Positions 29,853-38,642 of a DNA stretch of 64,000 nucleotides are shown here, one piece after another. This stretch comes from Prosthecomicrobium sp. N25 (GTDB lineage: Bacteria; Pseudomonadota; Alphaproteobacteria; Rhizobiales; Ancalomicrobiaceae). Within the stretch, counting starts at the first letter, position 1. Every line of letters starts with the position of its first letter. Under the pieces are notes generated by a model. The model worked only from the letters and a program-made list of their open reading frames with translations, searched no databases and was not told where the DNA came from. The stretch is from contig NZ_JBBCAT010000001.1 in NCBI RefSeq assembly GCF_037203705.1, positions 2,949,418 through 3,013,417 on the forward strand, in the 5' to 3' direction. The position numbers and the translations under genes were made by a program.

Positions 29853-30908
29853 TCAGAGGCCTTCCTTGCCGATGACCGCGAGTTCCTTGCCGACCTTGGT
29901 GGTCGCGGCGCGCTGGTCCTTCGGCAGCGGGATCAGGCCCTTGTCGGCCAGGTACCCGTCCTCGCCCATCGCCTTGTCGGACACGTACTCGGCCACGAAC
30001 TCCTTGAGACCGGGGATCACGCCGACATGCTGCTTCTTGACGTAGACGAAGAGCGAGCGGGAGACCGGATACTTGCCCGACGCGATCGCCTCGAAGGTCG
30101 GCTGCTGGCCGGCGACCGTCGCGCCCTTGATCTTGGCGGTGTTCTCCTCGAGGAAGGAGTAGCCGAAGATGCCGAAGGCCTCCGGGTTGGAGTCGAGCTT
30201 CTGGACGATCAGGTTGTCGTTCTCGCCCGCGTCGACATAGGCGCCGTCCTCGCGGATCGACTTCCAGGCCGTGTCGAAGGCCTTGGCGTCGGCCTTCTTG
30301 AGGGCGTCCATCGCCGGGATCTTGGCCGCGCCCGGCTCCATGACGAGCTCGAGGAAGGCGTCGCGCGTGCCCGAGGTCGGCGGCGGGCCGAGCACTTCGA
30401 TCTTCTCGGCCGGCAGCGAGGGATCGATCTCGTTCCACATCTTGTAGGGGTTGGCGACCAGCTTGCCGTCCGGGCCCGGCACCTGCTTGGCGAGCGCCAG
30501 GAAGAGCTGGGACTGGTTGACCTTCAGGTCCGGCCCCTTCTTGGCGTTGGCGATCACGATGCCGTCGAAGCCGACCTTGATCTCGACGATCTCCTTGACG
30601 CCGTTCTTGTCGCAGTCCTCGAACTCGGAGGCCTTGATGCGGCGCGAGGCGTTGGTGGCGTCCGGGTGGCCCGCGCCGAGGCCGGCGCAGAAGAGCTTCA
30701 TGCCGCCGCCCGTGCCGGTCGACTCGACCACCGGGGTCTTGAACTTGCCGCCCTTGCCGAACTGCTCGGCGACGGCGGTCGTGAAGGGATAGACGGTCGA
30801 CGAGCCGACGATGCGGATCTGATCGCGGGTCTGGGCCTGTGCGGCGCCGGCGAGCGCGGCAGCGGCGAGGCCGAAGGCGGCGGCGGTCGCGAACCTGGTG
30901 ATCGTCAC
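29853..30908 (-). CDS. pstS: Phosphate-binding protein PstS
   Basis: A 351-residue periplasmic phosphate-binding protein and first gene of the operon. The signal peptide (about residues 1-25, ending AQAQT) is followed by IRIVGSSTVYPFT, the phosphate-loop motif STGTGGGMKLF and SRRIKASE. The start is GTG at 30908, preceded by a GGAG-type ribosome site. Divergent from the imelysin operon across 399 bases that hold a Pho-box-like element. Confidence 0.96.
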   Translation of the reverse strand: MTITRFATAAAFGLAAAALAGAAQAQTRDQIRIVGSSTVYPFTTAVAEQFGKGGKFKTPVVESTGTGGGMKLFCAGLGAGHPDATNASRRIKASEFEDCDKNGVKEIVEIKVGFDGIVIANAKKGPDLKVNQSQLFLALAKQVPGPDGKLVANPYKMWNEIDPSLPAEKIEVLGPPPTSGTRDAFLELVMEPGAAKIPAMDALKKADAKAFDTAWKSIREDGAYVDAGENDNLIVQKLDSNPEAFGIFGYSFLEENTAKIKGATVAGQQPTFEAIASGKYPVSRSLFVYVKKQHVGVIPGLKEFVAEYVSDKAMGEDGYLADKGLIPLPKDQRAATTKVGKELAVIGKEGL

Positions 30909-31036
30909 GGGAGGTGTCTCCTCGGAATAAGGGGGTCCGGCCCCTCCTGCCGGAAGGGCCCGCCGGGCGCCGCGCCACCGGGAACCCGGCAGTCGCTGGA
31001 CGATCGTCCGGCAAGCGCGGTTCTACAGGTCGACGG

Positions 31037-31053
31037 ATTCACAATTGTGACAG
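31037..31053 (-). promoter_or_regulatory. Candidate Pho box upstream of pstS
   Basis: Read on the minus strand this is CTGTCACAATTGTGAAT. The first half CTGTCAC matches the PhoB half-site exactly, while the second half is a poor match. It lies about 130 bases upstream of the pstS start. A role in phosphate control is expected from the operon, but the site is only a candidate. Confidence 0.4.
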
Positions 31054-31183
31054 TCCAAGTTCCTGTGCCAGCAAGGCTTTTGTCTCGGGACCTGGCGGGC
31101 GTGACACATCGCCTACGTTGCGGAGCGACCGGTTCCCGAGTGCGCCTGCCGGCCGACGGCGCAGGCGGACGTCGCAAGATGAA

Positions 31184-31200
31184 CTTAGACCAATTATAAA
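31184..31200 (+). promoter_or_regulatory. Candidate Irr box (iron control element) before the imelysin operon
   Basis: The sequence CTTAGAC-CAA-TTATAAA matches the rhizobial ICE consensus TTTAGAA-NNN-TTCTAAA (quoted from memory) at 11 of 14 defined bases. It lies 108 bases before the start codon of the first imelysin gene, a plausible promoter position. Irr is the main iron regulator in many Rhizobiales. Whether it activates or represses here cannot be told. Confidence 0.45.
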
Positions 31201-31307
31201 GTATTGATCCTGCAAGGATTTTTCTTGCGGCGGCGGCTGCGCGCCCCTAGAAGCGGACCTCGGCCGCACCGAACCTTCCGTGTATCCGCCGGCCTGGAAC
31301 CCTACCG

Positions 31308-32585
31308 ATGAGCAAGTCCGCGCTGTTCGCCACGACCGTCCTTCTCGCGCTCGCCGCCGCGCCTGCGGTCAGGGCCCAGCAGGCGCCAGAGCCGAAGGCG
31401 ATCCTGGAGACCTACGCCAGCATCGGGCAGGCGATGTTCGAGGATGCCCATGCGGCCGGACGGCAGCTCAAGGTGGCGGTCGACGCCCTCCTGGCGGAGC
31501 CCAGCGAGGCGAAGCTCGCCGCGGCACGCGCGGCCTGGAGGGCGGCGCGGCCTTGGTACCTGCACACGGAGCCCTTCCGCTTCGGCAACAAGATCGTCGA
31601 CGAGTGGGAGGGACGGGTGAACGCCTGGCCGCTCGACGAGGGACTGATCGACTACGTCGACGTGGCCTCATACGGCGACAGCTCGGACGAGAACCCGCTC
31701 TACCGGGCGAACGTGATCGGCTCCCGGACGGTCCGGATCGGCAAGAAGCTCGTCGACGCGTCCAGGATCACCAAGGCGCTGCTAGCCAAGACCCTGCACG
31801 AGGCGGGGGGCGTCGAGGCGAACGTGGCGACCGGCTACCACGCCATCGAATTTCTGCTCTGGGGCCAGGACCTGAACGGCACCAGCCCAGGCGCGGGAGC
31901 CCGGCCGGCGACCGACTTCATGCTCAAGGGCTGCAGCAACCAGAACTGCGACCGGCGCCGCGACTACCTCGCCGCCGCGACCGACCTTCTCGTCGAAGAC
32001 CTCGCCGAGATGGCGGCGGCCTGGAAGCCGGGCGGCAAGGCCCGCAAGGCGCTGGCGGCGCGCGGCACCGGCGGGCTCGCGGTCATCCCGACCGGCATCG
32101 GCTCCCTCTCGTATGGCGAGCTCGCCGGCGAGCGGATGAAGCTCGGCGTGCTGCTGCACGATCCCGAGGAGGAGCAGGACTGCTTCTCCGACAACACCCA
32201 CAATGCCCATGTGGAGGACCAGGTCGGCATGATGGCGGTCTGGACCGGCCGCTACACCCGCCTCGACGGATCGGTCGTCTCCGGCCCGAGCCTCGCGGCC
32301 CTGGCGGCCGCCAAGGCGCCCGACAAGGCCGCCCGGCTGGAGGCGGCCATGAAGGCGGCCTACGACCGCCTCGACGCCATCCGGCAGAAGGGCGAGACGG
32401 GCGGCATGGCCTACGACCAGATGCTGGCGAGCGGCAATGCGGAGGGCAACAAGCTCGTCCTGGACGGGGTGGACGCGCTGGTGGCGCAGACCCGCGCCCT
32501 GGAGGCGGTGGTCGCCGACCTCGGCCTCACGATCGAGGTCGAGGACTCCAGGAGCCTGTCGGACCCGAGCGCGGTGACGCGGTGA
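31308..32585 (+). CDS. Imelysin-family iron-regulated periplasmic protein (IrpA-like)
   Basis: A 425-residue exported protein with a signal peptide (about residues 1-23, ending VRAQQ). The imelysin/peptidase M75 hallmark GYHAIEFLLWGQD is intact near residue 180, with WPLDEGLIDYVD and GSLSYGELAGERMKLG further along. Members of this family (IrpA, EfeO-related) are periplasmic proteins needed for growth at low iron. Their biochemical role is unsettled, and iron binding through the GxHxxE motif is proposed. It is first of a five-gene cluster, and its stop overlaps the next start (GTGA). Confidence 0.92.
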   Translation: MSKSALFATTVLLALAAAPAVRAQQAPEPKAILETYASIGQAMFEDAHAAGRQLKVAVDALLAEPSEAKLAAARAAWRAARPWYLHTEPFRFGNKIVDEWEGRVNAWPLDEGLIDYVDVASYGDSSDENPLYRANVIGSRTVRIGKKLVDASRITKALLAKTLHEAGGVEANVATGYHAIEFLLWGQDLNGTSPGAGARPATDFMLKGCSNQNCDRRRDYLAAATDLLVEDLAEMAAAWKPGGKARKALAARGTGGLAVIPTGIGSLSYGELAGERMKLGVLLHDPEEEQDCFSDNTHNAHVEDQVGMMAVWTGRYTRLDGSVVSGPSLAALAAAKAPDKAARLEAAMKAAYDRLDAIRQKGETGGMAYDQMLASGNAEGNKLVLDGVDALVAQTRALEAVVADLGLTIEVEDSRSLSDPSAVTR

Positions 32586-34084
32586 GGCGGGCGGGCACGG
32601 GCCGGGGCGCCGGCCTCGACCGGCGAAGGGTCGTCGGGGGGCTGGCGGCCGCCGCCGGAGCGGTCGTGCTCGGGTCATCGGCCCAGAGCCGGCCGGCCTG
32701 GACGGCCGCGCCCCTGCCGCCGGCGGTCGAGCCCGGCGCGCCGGCGACCCACGACTGGACCTTCGAGGCGGCGGAGCGGGAGGTCGCCCTCCTCGGGGCC
32801 GACGCGCCGCCCGTGAAGGCCTGGACCTACACGCCGGAGCCCTTCCCGGTCCTGCGCGTCAGGCGGGGCGACCGGGTTCGCGCGCGCCTCGTCAACAGAC
32901 TCTCCGAGCATGTCTCGATCCACTGGCACGGTCTGCGCATCCCGAACGCCATGGACGGGGTCCAGTACCTGACCCAGCCGCCCGTGCAGCCCGGCGGAAG
33001 CTTCACCTACGCCTTTTCGCCGCCGGACCCGGGCACCTTCTTCTTCCATCCCCATTGCAACGAATCCGGGCAAGTGGGTCGTGGCCTTGCGGGAATTCTG
33101 GTCGTGGAGGGCGACGAGCGGCGCAAGCCGGACCGGGAGCTCGTCGTCGCCGTCAAGGACTGGCGGCTCGGGCCGGACGGGCGCTTCCTGGACTTCGTCA
33201 CCCCGGAAGGGGCGAGCCGGGCCGGCACCTTCGGTACCTTGCGCAGCGCGAACGGGCGGCGGAGCGTCACCGAGACCGTCCCGGCGGGCGCCGACCTGCG
33301 GGTCCGGCTCCTGAACCTCGACGCGACCCGGGTCATGGAAATCGGCATCGACGGCGCCGAGGCCGCGATCATCGCGGTCGACGGCCACGCCATCGCGCCG
33401 GTGGCCCTCGACGAGCGGGGGCTGGAGACCTGGCGGATGGGGCCGGCCATGCGGCTCGATCTCCTGGTCCGCACGCCGAAGCCGGGGGGCACGGCGCGGA
33501 TCAGCGACTACTTCTCCGCCGAGCCCTGGACCGTGGCGACCCTCACGGCGACGGGCAAGCCGGTCCGCAAGGCGCCGCTCGACCCGGCCATTCTGACGCG
33601 GCCGGTCTTCCCCGAGCCGGACCTCGCGGGCGCCGAGCGCCTCGCCTACACGTTCACGGCGGCCTCCGACTCCATCGCGAGCTACGCGGAGGCGATCGGG
33701 GAGGACAGTGTCCGACGGGTCCTGATGGACTCCCTCTGCGTGCGCGACCGGACCTTCTGGGCCATCAACAAGCTCTCCTGGCCAAACGCCGCCGATCCGC
33801 GCCTGCCGCCCCCGATGGCGATGCTCGCCGCCGGGCGGACCTACCGGCTGGAGCTCGTCAACGCGACGCCGCACCCGCATCCGATCCACCTGCACGGGCA
33901 CGTCTTCCGCGTCCTGACGTCCTCGATCGGCGGAAAGCCGGTCTACGCGGCCGACACGGTCCTGCTCTCGCCCAAGGAGCGGGTGGAGATCGCCTTCGTG
34001 GCCGCACCCGGGGACTGGATGTTCCATTGCCACATCCTGGAGCACCTGGAGACGGGCATGATGGGCTACTTCAGGGTCGTCTGA
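32582..34084 (+). CDS. Multicopper oxidase (putative periplasmic ferroxidase)
   Basis: A 500-residue Tat-type exported oxidase (DRRRVVGGLAAAAGA near residue 13). All four copper-ligand motifs are present: HWHG (114-117), HPHC (156-159), HPIHLHGH (433-440) and HCHILEHLETGMM (482-494), the last with the type 1 Cys 483 and axial Met. The enzyme should oxidise metal ions or phenolics with oxygen. In this iron-linked cluster, Fe(II) oxidation is the best guess. Start is GTG at 32582, overlapping the imelysin stop. CopA- or laccase-type roles are alternatives. Confidence 0.93.
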   Translation: MRRAGTGRGAGLDRRRVVGGLAAAAGAVVLGSSAQSRPAWTAAPLPPAVEPGAPATHDWTFEAAEREVALLGADAPPVKAWTYTPEPFPVLRVRRGDRVRARLVNRLSEHVSIHWHGLRIPNAMDGVQYLTQPPVQPGGSFTYAFSPPDPGTFFFHPHCNESGQVGRGLAGILVVEGDERRKPDRELVVAVKDWRLGPDGRFLDFVTPEGASRAGTFGTLRSANGRRSVTETVPAGADLRVRLLNLDATRVMEIGIDGAEAAIIAVDGHAIAPVALDERGLETWRMGPAMRLDLLVRTPKPGGTARISDYFSAEPWTVATLTATGKPVRKAPLDPAILTRPVFPEPDLAGAERLAYTFTAASDSIASYAEAIGEDSVRRVLMDSLCVRDRTFWAINKLSWPNAADPRLPPPMAMLAAGRTYRLELVNATPHPHPIHLHGHVFRVLTSSIGGKPVYAADTVLLSPKERVEIAFVAAPGDWMFHCHILEHLETGMMGYFRVV

Positions 34085-35271
34085 TGCGCTGGGTCACAGC
34101 CGTCGCGCTGCTGGCGCTCGCCCTCCCCCGTCCGGCCGCCGCGGACGGCCTCGACGTGGCCATCGGCGAACGGCTCTTCCGGCGCGCCTGGGTGCCCGGA
34201 ACGGCCTCGACGGGGGCGGCCGACGGCCTCGGCCCGCTCTACGCCGCGCGCTCCTGCGCGGCCTGCCACCGGGGCCTGGCCCGGGCCGCCACACGCGCGC
34301 CGGACGCGGCCGACCACGGCCTCGCCTTCCGCCTCGGCGACCGGAGCGGGGCGCCGGATCCCGGCCTCGGGCGGCAAATCCAGCCGATGGCGGCGGCTGG
34401 CGTGGCGCCGGAGCCCGTTCCCTCCGTCGCCTGGACGCGGGTCGACCTTCCCGCCGGCGCCGGCCGGGTCGCGACCGAGCGGCCCGTCGCCGCCGCCGGC
34501 GCGCCCGGCCTCTCGGTCTCGCTGCGCGCGGCCCCGGCCCTCGACCAGGTCGGACGCCTCGCCGCCATCCCGGCGGAGGCCGTCCTGCGGGTCGCGGCCG
34601 AGCAGGCGGCGGGCACGGAGGGCGTCGCCGGCCGGCCGCACCGCCTGGCCGACGGGCGTATCGGCCGCTTCGGCTGGAAGGCGACCGCCGCCACCCTGCC
34701 CGACCAGGTCGCGGACGCGTTCCGCCTCGATCTCGGCCTGTCGACCCGCCGGCATCCGGAGCCCTGGGGCGATTGCACGCCCGCCCAGACGGCCTGCCGG
34801 TCGGCCCCGCACGGCGCGCTGGCCGGCGAGACCGCCCCCGAAATCGACGAGGCGATCGTGCTCCGCCTCGCCGCCTTTCTGCAGGGGCGCGGCGATCCGG
34901 GCGCGGGCCGGCCGGAGCCGCGGGGCCCCGGGCCCGCGCTCTTTTCCCAGACGGGCTGCGCCACCTGCCACCGGCCGGATCTCCCCTCACGGGTCGGCGC
35001 GGCCTATACGGACCTGCTCCTCCACGACCTCGGCCCCGGCCTCGACGACGGGGTCGCGGACGGGGCGGCCCGACCGCAGGACTGGCGGACCGCGCCGCTC
35101 GCCGGCCTCGCCGCCGCCGAAAAGTCCGGCTTGATGCATGACGGCCGCGCGCGCACCCTCGAAGAGGCGGTCGCGTGGCACGGCGGCGAGGCGACCTCCG
35201 CCCGCGCTCGCTTCTTCGCCCTGCCGCGCGCGGAACGGCGGGCGCTCCTCGACTACCTCCGAAGCCTCTGA
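34084..35271 (+). CDS. DUF1111 dihaem cytochrome c-type protein
   Basis: A 395-residue exported protein of the family often annotated as thiol oxidoreductase. After a signal peptide (about 1-20, PAAADG) come two haem c sites, CAACH near residue 60 and CATCH near residue 300, and closing motifs such as DLLLHDLGPGLDDGV and AEKSGLMHDGRARTLEEAV. Family members resemble MauG/peroxidase-type dihaem proteins, and their substrate is unknown. The start overlaps the oxidase stop by one base (TGATG). Its presence between two imelysins is the known neighbourhood of this family. Confidence 0.9.
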   Translation: MRWVTAVALLALALPRPAAADGLDVAIGERLFRRAWVPGTASTGAADGLGPLYAARSCAACHRGLARAATRAPDAADHGLAFRLGDRSGAPDPGLGRQIQPMAAAGVAPEPVPSVAWTRVDLPAGAGRVATERPVAAAGAPGLSVSLRAAPALDQVGRLAAIPAEAVLRVAAEQAAGTEGVAGRPHRLADGRIGRFGWKATAATLPDQVADAFRLDLGLSTRRHPEPWGDCTPAQTACRSAPHGALAGETAPEIDEAIVLRLAAFLQGRGDPGAGRPEPRGPGPALFSQTGCATCHRPDLPSRVGAAYTDLLLHDLGPGLDDGVADGAARPQDWRTAPLAGLAAAEKSGLMHDGRARTLEEAVAWHGGEATSARARFFALPRAERRALLDYLRSL

Positions 35272-35282
35272 AGGGCCGATCC

Positions 35283-36413
35283 ATGGCGACCACGGGTTCG
35301 ATATCGACAGGCCGGAGCCGCGGGACGATGCCCGGGGCGTGGCGTGGCGCCGTGGCCGGCGCCGGAGTCCTCATGGCCCTGGCGTCCGCCGCCGTGCCGT
35401 CCGCCGCTCGCGGCGAGGGCGGGCCCGCGCCCGAAAAGCTGGTCGAGATCGCCGGCCGCCTGCGCGACGGCTTCGCGGTCCCGCGCTATACGGCGCTGGC
35501 GCAGGCCGCCGCGGCGGAGCGGACCGCCTGGGACGCCTATTGCGCCGGCCCGCGCAGGCCGGCCGGGGTGGACGGCCTGAAGGCCGCCTTCGGGTCGGTG
35601 GCCGACGCCTGGGCGGCCGTGGAGGTGCTCCGCTTCGGGCCGGTCGCGGAGGGCCAGCGCTACGAGCGGATCAACCACTGGCCCGAGCGCCGCAACGCGG
35701 TCACGCGCGGGCTCGCGGGGCTGCTCGCCGGGTCCGGCGAGGACGGGCTCGCCCCGGAGACCTTCGCGCAGGCGAGCGCGGCCGTGCAGGGCCTGGCGGC
35801 CCTCGAGCGGCTCCTCTTCGACGCCGAGGCCGCCGTGCAGCTCGCGGCGCAGACGCCGGCCGGCGTGCGCCGTTGCGCGGTCGGGCAGGCGATCGCGGCC
35901 AACCTCGCCGCGGTCGCGGAGGCGGTGCGCGCCGGCTGGGCCGAGCGCTCCGATGCCGCCGCGCGCGCCGAGACGCCCGATGCGGCCCGGGAGGTGCTGA
36001 CGCGCGCCGCCACCGACGTGCTGACGCTCTACCGGGCGCTGCAGGAGCAGAAGATCGGCCTGCCGCTCGGCAAGTCGCCGGTGGAGGCGAAGCCCCAGGC
36101 CGCGGAGTTCGCGCGTTCGGGCCGGGCGGCGCGCACGATCGCGTCGAACCTCGAAAGCCTGGAGGCCCTCGCCGCGCTCCTGATCGATCCCGCGCTCGAC
36201 TACCGGGCCGCGACCCTGGCGACCGCCGCCTCGGCACGCTCGATCGCTGAGACGATGCCCGGCGACATCGGTCCGCTCGCGGCCGGCGCCAAGACGCGCT
36301 CGCGGGTGGTGCTGCTGAAGTCCGCGGTCGAGTCGGCCCGCCAGCAGGCCGAGGAGGCTCTGCCGGCCGCCCTCGGAATCACGCTCGGGTTCAACTCGCT
36401 CGACGGGGACTGA
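35283..36413 (+). CDS. Second imelysin-family protein
   Basis: A 376-residue exported protein with a likely Tat or long Sec signal peptide (the hydrophobic part at about 22-42, ending in SAARG). It matches the second imelysin subtype, with FGPV...RYERINHWPERRN, LAALERLLFD in place of the intact GxHxxE, and a closing LGITLGFNSLDGD. The canonical metal motif is missing, so it may pair with the first imelysin rather than act alone. Eleven bases after the dihaem gene. A start at the second ATG (35328) is possible. Confidence 0.85.
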   Translation: MATTGSISTGRSRGTMPGAWRGAVAGAGVLMALASAAVPSAARGEGGPAPEKLVEIAGRLRDGFAVPRYTALAQAAAAERTAWDAYCAGPRRPAGVDGLKAAFGSVADAWAAVEVLRFGPVAEGQRYERINHWPERRNAVTRGLAGLLAGSGEDGLAPETFAQASAAVQGLAALERLLFDAEAAVQLAAQTPAGVRRCAVGQAIAANLAAVAEAVRAGWAERSDAAARAETPDAAREVLTRAATDVLTLYRALQEQKIGLPLGKSPVEAKPQAAEFARSGRAARTIASNLESLEALAALLIDPALDYRAATLATAASARSIAETMPGDIGPLAAGAKTRSRVVLLKSAVESARQQAEEALPAALGITLGFNSLDGD

Positions 36414-36414
36414 G

Positions 36415-37518
36415 ATGATCGACCGGCGCAGCCTCGTCGTCGCGCTCGGCGCGGCGATCGCGACGGGCGTCTCCGGCGGCGCGCGCGGCGCCGCGCCGCT
36501 CTATGCCGGCTGCCGGCTCGACCGGGGCGGGCGCGCGAGCCTCGCCCTCTTCGACCTGGAGGGACGGACGCTCTTCTCCACCGACCTGCCCGCCCGCGGC
36601 CACGACGTGGCCGTCTCGCCGGACGGCCGGCGGCTCGTCGCCTTCGCGCGCCGTCCGGGCACCTGGGCGGCCGTGATCGACGCGGCGACCGGCACGGTGG
36701 AACGGACGATCCTCGCCGCGCCGGGCCGGCATTTCTACGGGCACGGGGTCTTCTCGCCCGACGGGGCGCTCCTGACGGCGACCGAAAACGCCTTCGACCA
36801 GGGCGAGGGGCTCCTCGGCCTCTACGACGCCCGCGACGGCTTCCGCCGCATCGGCGAGGTGCCGAGCCGCGGCGTCGGCCCGCACGACCTGGCGCTCATC
36901 TTCGGCGGCGACGTCCTGGCGGTCGCCAACGGCGGTATCCGCACCCATCCGGAGACCGGGCGCGACATGCTGAACCTCGAGACCATGCGGCCGAACCTCG
37001 CCCTGCTCGGCCGCGACGGGGCGCTGCGGGACGCCTTCGAGCTGCCCGAGGCCTGGCGGCGGGCGAGCCTCCGGCACATCGCGGTCGGGCGCGACGGCAC
37101 CATCGGCTTCGGCTGCCAGTACGAGGGTCCGGCCGAAGACGCGCCGGAACTCGTGGGCGTGGTAACCCCGGCCGGGCGCCTCGAGCTCCTGCCCGTTCCG
37201 GAGGACGCCAACCTGCGCTTCGACAACTATATCGGCTCCGTCGCCTTCGACGCCTCGGGGGAGATCCTGGCGGCGACCAGCCCGCGCGGCGGGGTGACGG
37301 GCTTCTGGGACGTGCCGGGCCGCCGCTTCCTGGGCCTGAGCGCGCTGCCGGACGTGTGCGGCGTCGCCCCGGCGCCGGCCCGGGCCGGCCTCTTCGTCCT
37401 GACCTCCGGCAACGCCGGCGTCCGCCTCGCCCTCGCCGGCACGGCCACGCCCGGCCGGCTCGGCGGGTCCGACCTGGACCGCTGGGTGTGGGACAATCAC
37501 ATGACGCGGCTCGGCTGA
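36415..37518 (+). CDS. DUF1513 beta-propeller-like exported protein
   Basis: A 367-residue exported protein with a Tat-like start (IDRRSLVVALGAAIATG). Repeated blades such as GHDVAVSPDGRRLVAFARR, GHGVFSPDGALL and GSVAFDASGEILAATSPRGG suggest a seven-bladed propeller. DUF1513 proteins are encoded with imelysins and DUF1111 proteins in many Proteobacteria but lack an assigned function. The start lies one base after the preceding stop region, so the five genes are a tight unit. It converges with the oxidoreductase gene only 26 bases away. Confidence 0.88.
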   Translation: MIDRRSLVVALGAAIATGVSGGARGAAPLYAGCRLDRGGRASLALFDLEGRTLFSTDLPARGHDVAVSPDGRRLVAFARRPGTWAAVIDAATGTVERTILAAPGRHFYGHGVFSPDGALLTATENAFDQGEGLLGLYDARDGFRRIGEVPSRGVGPHDLALIFGGDVLAVANGGIRTHPETGRDMLNLETMRPNLALLGRDGALRDAFELPEAWRRASLRHIAVGRDGTIGFGCQYEGPAEDAPELVGVVTPAGRLELLPVPEDANLRFDNYIGSVAFDASGEILAATSPRGGVTGFWDVPGRRFLGLSALPDVCGVAPAPARAGLFVLTSGNAGVRLALAGTATPGRLGGSDLDRWVWDNHMTRLG

Positions 37519-37544
37519 GCGGGATCCGGGCCCGGCGGCGCGCC

Positions 37545-38642
37545 TCAGACGAGCCCGGCGACGAGGTCCGCGATGGCCAGCGAGGAGGTCAGCCCGGGGC
37601 TCTCGATGCCGAAGAGATTGACCAGGCCCGGGATGCCGTGGTCCGCCGGGCCCTGGATGACGAAGTCCTGCGCGGGCGCGCCGGGCGGCACGATCTTGGG
37701 GCGGATGCCGGAATAGCCCGGGGCGAGCGCGTCGTCCGGGAGCCCGGGCCAGTAGCGCCGGATGGCGGCGTAGAAGGCCGCGCCGCGCGCCGGGTCGACG
37801 CGGTAGTCGACGTGGTCGACCCATTCGACGTCCGGGCCGAAGCGGGCGTTGCCGCCGAGATCCAGGGTCAGGTGCGTGCCGAGGCCGCCGGGGACCGGCA
37901 CCGGGTAGATCAGCCGCGAGAAGGGGGATCGTCCGGTCAGGGTGAAGTAGTTGCCCTTGGCGAGCCAGGCCTGCGGCACGCGGGCGGGGTCGAGCCCGGC
38001 GAGGCGGCGGGCGAGCGCGGGCGCGTCGAGGCCGGCGGCGTTGACGAGGGTCCGGCACGCGAGCCGCATCGGCTCCGCCCCGCCGACGTCGAGCTCGAAG
38101 CCGTCGTCCCGGACGCGCGCGCCCTCGAGCGGGCTCAGGAACGCAAAGGCCGCGCCGGCGGCCTCGGCGTCGCCCTGCAGCGCGGCCATGTAGGCGTGGC
38201 TGTCGAGGATGCCGGTCGAGGGCGACAGCAGCGCGCCGACCACGTCGAGCGCGGGCTCCAGGGCCGACACCTCGACGCGCGACAGGGGGACGAGGTCGGG
38301 GACGCCGTTCGCGGCCGCCCGGGCGCGGATCGAGCCGAGTGTGGCGGCCTCCGCCTCGGTGGTCGCCACGATGAGCTTGCCGCAGCGCCTGTGCGGAAGG
38401 CCGCGCGCCTCCAGGTAGGCGTAGAGCTTCGCCCGGCCCTCGACGCAGAGCCGGGCCATCAGGCTGCCCTGCGGATAGTAGATGCCGGCGTGGATGACCT
38501 CGCTGTTGCGCGAGGAGGTCCCGGTACCGATCGCGTCGGCCTTCTCCAGCACGATCACCTCGCGCCCGGCCTCCGCCAGGGCCCGGGCGACCGCGAGACC
38601 CACCACGCCGGCTCCGGCGACCACGCAGTCGACGCGTTCCAT
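37545..38642 (-). CDS. FAD-dependent oxidoreductase, LhgO (L-2-hydroxyglutarate oxidase) type
   Basis: A 365-residue flavoprotein of the DAO family. The dinucleotide-binding start [20 protein letters not shown], followed by [15 protein letters not shown], is the hallmark of L-2-hydroxyglutarate oxidases. [11 protein letters not shown] and [18 protein letters not shown] complete the pattern. It would oxidise L-2-hydroxyglutarate to 2-oxoglutarate, a metabolic repair step. The ATG at 38642 shares one base with the recQ stop (TGATG), so it is read from the recQ transcript. Confidence 0.88.
   Translation of the reverse strand: MERVDCVVAGAGVVGLAVARALAEAGREVIVLEKADAIGTGTSSRNSEVIHAGIYYPQGSLMARLCVEGRAKLYAYLEARGLPHRRCGKLIVATTEAEAATLGSIRARAAANGVPDLVPLSRVEVSALEPALDVVGALLSPSTGILDSHAYMAALQGDAEAAGAAFAFLSPLEGARVRDDGFELDVGGAEPMRLACRTLVNAAGLDAPALARRLAGLDPARVPQAWLAKGNYFTLTGRSPFSRLIYPVPVPGGLGTHLTLDLGGNARFGPDVEWVDHVDYRVDPARGAAFYAAIRRYWPGLPDDALAPGYSGIRPKIVPPGAPAQDFVIQGPADHGIPGLVNLFGIESPGLTSSLAIADLVAGLV

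Larger units (their letters stand above)
30909..31307. other. 399-bp divergent regulatory region (pstS / imelysin operon)
   Basis: No coding frame is supported here. The stretch is relatively AT-rich between about 31180 and 31230. It contains a Pho-box-like half-site toward pstS and an Irr-box-like palindrome toward the imelysin gene, both listed separately. A hairpin arm pair GCCTGC/GCAGGC lies at about 31145-31168. Confidence 0.6.

Noticed and set aside
31201-31230. TGCAAG/CTTGCG hairpin near 31212-31230 as a riboswitch or thermometer
   Set aside because: The stem is only six base pairs and isolated. No conserved riboswitch core is visible.
31280-32581. An upstream extension of the multicopper oxidase frame through the imelysin gene
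   Set aside because: The extension is the shifted frame of the imelysin. The GTG at 32582 with overlap and a following Tat signal is the real start.
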